NCBI GenBank assembly: GCA_002483395.1
Contig: DLHV01000130.1
Coordinates: 1-5,072, forward strand
DNA: 5,072 nt
Reading direction: 5' to 3'
From: Chloracidobacterium sp. UBA7659
GTDB taxonomy: Bacteria > Acidobacteriota > Blastocatellia > Pyrinomonadales > Pyrinomonadaceae
Within the stretch, counting starts at the first letter, position 1. Each line of letters opens with the position of its first letter. The position numbers were made by a program, and so were the translations under genes. The notes under the pieces were generated by a model. The model saw nothing but the letters and a program-made list of their open reading frames with translations. It was not told the DNA's origin and searched no databases. Positions 1 to 5,072 of the stretch are shown here, piece by piece.

Positions 1-2729
<2,729 letters not shown>

Positions 2730-2739
2730 ACGCAATTAG

Positions 2740-3201
2740 CTAATATCCATAAGGGTTTGCCGAGGCCATCATCACAAATAATAAATACAAGATCCACAAG
2801 ACGCCGTGAATAATCGTGACCGCTATTCCTCCCCAAAGACCAACCTGGGCCATCCATTTGCCGGCCGCTGGTGATTTGCCCTCATTTATCGCACCGATTT
2901 CGAGCCAGCCGACGATCGCCGCTGGAATTCCCGATAGCGGCCCACAGCAAACGAGCCCGACTATGGCCAACACAAGTGCGATGATCGCACGCTGACTTGC
3001 CCCGCCCGCCGCAGCCGCCTGACCACCCATGTATGGTTGCGGCGGCGCACCGACATAAGGTGCCTGTCCGCCGACATAAGGTGGATTCGGCTGCTGATAA
3101 GGCTGGCCGCCGCCTGAAGGTGAAAGCGATGTGGAGCAATTCAAACAAAAGGCCGCATCCGGCGGATTCATCTGGTTACAATTCGGGCAAGGTCTTGTCA
3201 T
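2740..3201 (-). CDS. Zinc-ribbon DUF4190 membrane protein
   Basis: About 153 residues from the ATG at 3201 (MTRPCPNCNQ...). An N-terminal zinc ribbon (C5, C8, C19, C22) is followed by a Gly/Pro/Tyr/Gln-rich linker with near-repeats PYVGGQA / PYVGAPP / QPYMGGQ. Then come two hydrophobic segments (about 72-100 and 118-145) with the layout of DUF4190: ALVLAIVGLVCCGPLSGIPA, a WLEIGAINEG loop, then GKWMAQVGLWGG. The function of DUF4190 proteins is not established. The architecture predicts a small inner-membrane protein with a cytoplasmic metal-binding head. A GTG at 3222 would add seven residues. I prefer the ATG because ribbon proteins of this kind usually start just before the first CxxC, but neither start has a strong Shine-Dalgarno. 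It is the first gene of the minus-strand unit and shares its ribbon-plus-Pro/Gln-linker style with the next gene. Confidence 0.85.
   Translation of the reverse strand: MTRPCPNCNQMNPPDAAFCLNCSTSLSPSGGGQPYQQPNPPYVGGQAPYVGAPPQPYMGGQAAAAGGASQRAIIALVLAIVGLVCCGPLSGIPAAIVGWLEIGAINEGKSPAAGKWMAQVGLWGGIAVTIIHGVLWILYLLFVMMASANPYGY
3050..3083 (-). repeat. 13-bp direct repeat in the linker of the DUF4190 gene
   Basis: On the plus strand CCGACATAAGGTG occurs at 3050-3062 and again at 3071-3083, a 21-bp period. It encodes the repeated PYVGG/PYVGA of the low-complexity linker. This is probably local slippage duplication within a flexible linker and not a regulatory site. Confidence 0.8.
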
Positions 3202-3462
3202 AATCGTTTCGAGATCGGTCACAGGATAAGAACTTTCGGGACACCAGTTACGTCGAAGCCCCGCGAATAAATGCCGCTTCTAAGACCAAATAGGCCGGAT
3301 GCTTTCCTTCTCGTAAAAGCGACACAATTTCCGCAATTTGTCCTTTTGATTTTGCTACTATAAGCTAAGTTTCTTCGATTTGAAAGTATTGTCAAGCCTT
3401 TTGGATACACAAGGTTTAGAAACCTTTGCCAAGAGGCGATTTTCAAACGATCATGTCGCAAA
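3202..3462. promoter_or_regulatory. Divergent intergenic region with weak promoter candidates
   Basis: About 260 bases separate the starts of the minus-strand unit and the aldehyde dehydrogenase, so it must hold promoters for both. I see no coding region I would defend. Rightward, TATAAG at 3359-3364 resembles a -10 box, with TTTGTC at 3337-3342 a poor -35 (16-base spacer). Leftward, TATAGT occupies nearly the same bases (3357-3362 on the minus strand) with only a weak -35 at proper spacing. A perfect TTGACA (minus strand, 3390-3395) is 27 bases away, too far for a normal sigma-70 spacer. These are motif matches only, and the true starts could lie elsewhere. Confidence 0.35.
3411..3426. promoter_or_regulatory. 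16-bp palindrome upstream of the aldehyde dehydrogenase (possible operator)
   Basis: AAGGTTT-AG-AAACCTT is a perfect inverted repeat with 7-bp arms and a 2-base centre, ending 36 bases before the ATG at 3463. The short centre and absence of a T tract fit a dimeric repressor site better than a terminator hairpin. No regulator gene is visible in the window, so its partner is unknown. Confidence 0.35.
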
Positions 3463-4986
3463 ATGCTAAAGCTGGAAAACTATATTGACGGCCGTTTGAC
3501 GGCTCCTGTTTCGGACAAATATCTCGATAATTTCGACCCTTCGACCGGACAGGTTTATTCGCTGATCCCGGATTCGGACGAGCGCGATGTGCAGATCGCC
3601 GTCGATGCGGCCTCGGCCGCGTTTCCCGCCTGGTCGAAGACGCCACTTGAAGAACGATTTGCGGTACTGATGAGGCTCGTCGGTTTGATCGAGCGCGATC
3701 TAGACAAGCTTGCGTTGGCCGAAAGTATCGACAACGGTAAACCTGTCTCGCTGGCGAGAACGGTCGATATTCCGCGCGCTGCTTCGAATTTTAGATTTTA
3801 TGCGACTGCCGCGATGCACACGGCGAATGAATCGCACGACAGTGTTGGGCAGGCGATAAATTACACGCTGCGGCAGCCACTCGGTGTGGTCGGATGCATC
3901 TCGCCCTGGAATTTGCCTCTGTATCTGTTCACCTGGAAGATAGCGCCGGCGATCGCCGCAGGCTGTACGGTCGTTGCAAAGCCCTCGGAAGTGACACCGA
4001 TGACGGCTTATTTATTATCGAAATTATGCATCGAGGCGGGCTTGCCTGCCGGTGTGTTAAATATCGTCCACGGTCTCGGGCCAAAGGTCGGCTCCGCGAT
4101 CGTCGCTCACAGGGAGATTAAAGCAATTTCATTCACTGGCGGCACAAAGACCGGCGAAGAGATCGCCAGGGTCGCTGCACCGATGTTCAAGAAACTTTCA
4201 CTCGAACTCGGCGGCAAAAATCCGAACATCATCTTCGCGGATTGCAACTACGAAGAAATGCTTGCAACCACCGTTCGCTCGTCATTCTCGAATCAGGGCG
4301 AGATCTGCCTGTGCGGCTCGCGGATCTTCGTCGAACGTCCGATCTATGAAAAATTCAAACATGATTTTATTGCGGCGGTCTCAAAACTAAAAGTCGGCGA
4401 TCCTCTGGAATCCGACACCGATGTCGGAGCCATCGTTTCGAAGCAGCATTTTGACAAAATAATGTCGTACATCGCCCTTGCAAAGACCGAAGGCGGCACT
4501 GTTTTGACCGGCGGAAACAGGTCGGAACCCCCTGCGTCAGCGGGGGGTCAGGAGTCAAGGACGTCTAATGCTGATTTCCGCACAGGAGCTCCGCCACCCG
4601 CTCACGCGCGTGGTTCTGCCCCTCTGACCGGCTGGTTTATCGACCCGACCGTGATCGAAGGCCTGTCGCACGATTGCCGCACGAACCAGGAAGAGATCTT
4701 CGGCCCAGTAGTGACGATTATGCCGTTCGATACCGAGGAAGAAGTTCTCGCCTACGCAAACGGCGTCCGCTACGGCCTCTCAGCAACCATATGGACCGAA
4801 AACCTTTCACGGGCGCATCGTGTATCATCGAGTTTGGAATCCGGCGTCGTCTGGGTAAATTGCTGGCTCCTCCGCGACCTGCGAACGCCCTTCGGCGGCG
4901 TAAAGGACAGCGGCCTCGGCCGCGAAGGCGGATTTGAGGCATTGAAGTTTTTTACGGAAGATAAGAATATTTGTATAAAGATCTGA
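3463..4986 (+). CDS. Aldehyde dehydrogenase, ALDH8A1 / 2-aminomuconate (2-hydroxymuconate) semialdehyde dehydrogenase type
   Basis: 507 residues, complete. It carries the NAD-dependent aldehyde dehydrogenase signature: SPWNLP with oxyanion-hole N150, AKPSE with K173, SFTGGTKTG, ELGGKNP with catalytic E248, NQGEICLC with nucleophile C282, and QEEIFGPV with cofactor-binding E411. Several stretches (NYIDG, DIPRAASNFRF, SPWNLPLYLFTWKIAPA, the R471 segment NCWLLRDLRTPFGG) match what I recall of human ALDH8A1 and bacterial aminomuconate-semialdehyde dehydrogenases. In those enzymes arginines equivalent to R111 and R471 hold the substrate carboxylate. The likely reaction is oxidation of a muconate semialdehyde to the dicarboxylate in tryptophan/kynurenine or catechol meta-cleavage breakdown, in the cytoplasm. 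No other pathway gene is in view, so the substrate is an inference. It is about 20 residues longer than the family because of an insert at about residues 354-389. There is no good ribosome site: AGAGG at 3432-3436 is 26 bases upstream. The ATG at 3453 is out of frame. Confidence 0.9.
   Translation: MLKLENYIDGRLTAPVSDKYLDNFDPSTGQVYSLIPDSDERDVQIAVDAASAAFPAWSKTPLEERFAVLMRLVGLIERDLDKLALAESIDNGKPVSLARTVDIPRAASNFRFYATAAMHTANESHDSVGQAINYTLRQPLGVVGCISPWNLPLYLFTWKIAPAIAAGCTVVAKPSEVTPMTAYLLSKLCIEAGLPAGVLNIVHGLGPKVGSAIVAHREIKAISFTGGTKTGEEIARVAAPMFKKLSLELGGKNPNIIFADCNYEEMLATTVRSSFSNQGEICLCGSRIFVERPIYEKFKHDFIAAVSKLKVGDPLESDTDVGAIVSKQHFDKIMSYIALAKTEGGTVLTGGNRSEPPASAGGQESRTSNADFRTGAPPPAHARGSAPLTGWFIDPTVIEGLSHDCRTNQEEIFGPVVTIMPFDTEEEVLAYANGVRYGLSATIWTENLSRAHRVSSSLESGVVWVNCWLLRDLRTPFGGVKDSGLGREGGFEALKFFTEDKNICIKI
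4522..4629 (+). repeat. In-frame hairpin-bearing repeat-like insert within the aldehyde dehydrogenase
   Basis: This stretch encodes residues 354-389 (starting SEPPASAGGQ, ending GSAPLT), a Pro/Ala/Gly/Ser-rich loop out of style with the enzyme. It contains two related hairpins. At 4527-4548, ACCCCCTGC and GCGGGGGGT form a 9-bp stem (one T-G pair) around loop GTCA. At 4594-4613, CCACCCGC and GCGCGTGG form an 8-bp stem with one C-C mismatch around loop TCAC. GGTCAG (4546-4551) and CTGACC (4624-4629) are also inverted. TGACCGGC occurs just outside the left edge (4505-4512) and at the right edge (4625-4632), exactly 120 bases apart, as a target duplication might look. The length keeps the reading frame. 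I infer a dispersed palindromic element of the kind that can land in genes and be tolerated; no second copy exists in this window. Confidence 0.6.
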
Positions 4987-4988
4987 GG

Positions 4989-4994
4989 TATAAT
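4989..4994 (+). promoter_or_regulatory. -10 box (TATAAT) placed for a leaderless start
   Basis: A perfect TATAAT ends six bases before the ATG at 5001, so RNA polymerase would be expected to start at or next to that ATG and give a leaderless mRNA. No convincing -35 is seen 16-18 bases upstream (only AT-rich sequence at 4965-4972). The same segment also has GAGG (4985-4988) 12 bases before the ATG, so ordinary translation from a transcript shared with the dehydrogenase remains possible. Confidence 0.4.
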
Positions 4995-5000
4995 CTCTTT

Positions 5001-5072
5001 ATGACTGTCGTAGTAGAGCTTAGGCCAAAAACGGAAGAATTGTTACGCAAAGCAGCCGACGCTCAAGGCGTT
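5001..5072 (+). CDS. Start of a small protein, antitoxin-like N-terminus (cut by window end)
   Basis: ATG at 5001 opens a frame of 24 codons to the edge: MTVVVELRPK followed by TEELLRKAADAQGV. A short beta-strand (VVVEL) followed by an amphipathic helix is the pattern I associate with small ribbon-helix-helix or antitoxin-like proteins (for example those starting TIELPPETEARL and paired with PIN-domain toxins). That resemblance is loose and based on 24 residues only. It begins 14 bases after the dehydrogenase stop, either as the next gene of that unit or from its own promoter at 4989. Confidence 0.6.
   Translation, partial: MTVVVELRPKTEELLRKAADAQGV

Noticed and set aside
3219..3461. Minus-strand open frame of 80 codons ending in a 4-base overlap with the alternative GTG start at 3222
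   Set aside because: The product is basic with no domain and no ribosome site, and it fills the divergent promoter region. The overlap alone does not make it a gene, though a transcript could include it.
4527..4548. Strong GC hairpin as an intrinsic terminator
   Set aside because: It lies inside the dehydrogenase reading frame and is not followed by a T tract; it fits a repeat element better.

Overview
The window holds two divergent transcription units separated by about 260 bases (3202-3462). It looks like part of a bacterial chromosome. My guess is an Acidobacteriota-type genome (Blastocatellia-like). This rests on the zinc-ribbon/DUF4190 protein, the zinc-ribbon M48-type protein and an in-frame hairpin repeat that encodes a 'PPASAGG' signature. 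It is an inference from gene style, not a taxonomic assignment.

Left, minus strand, read from 3201 down to 1: three tightly packed genes. First comes a small zinc-ribbon plus DUF4190 membrane protein (2740-3201). Nine to ten bases later comes a 480-residue zinc-ribbon protein with an M48 (Ste24/HtpX-like) peptidase domain (1287-2729), in which the first zinc-binding His of HExxH is replaced by Arg (REMGH). Its last codons overlap by 11 bases the start of a large calcium-binding RTX protein that runs off the left edge (1-1297). The RTX protein has no signal peptide. It has seven acidic DxDGDG repeats, a truncated FG-GAP-like motif, and then RTX nonapeptides inside 270-bp (90-residue) tandem repeats. 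This suggests a type I-secreted surface or extracellular protein, translationally coupled to the M48-like gene.

Right, plus strand: a complete aldehyde dehydrogenase (3463-4986), closest by recalled sequence to the ALDH8A1 / 2-aminomuconate- or 2-hydroxymuconate-semialdehyde dehydrogenase group. All core catalytic residues are present. A surface loop of this enzyme is expanded by a roughly 110-120 base in-frame insert carrying two similar GC-rich hairpins. Fourteen bases after its stop, a new reading frame starts (5001, cut by the window edge). It is preceded by a perfect TATAAT placed where a leaderless transcript would begin at the ATG.

The most interesting signals are the degenerate protease motif next to and coupled with an RTX gene, the chimeric build of the RTX protein, and the in-frame repeat element in the dehydrogenase. 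I saw no RNA genes, CRISPR arrays, transposase genes or convincing terminators.
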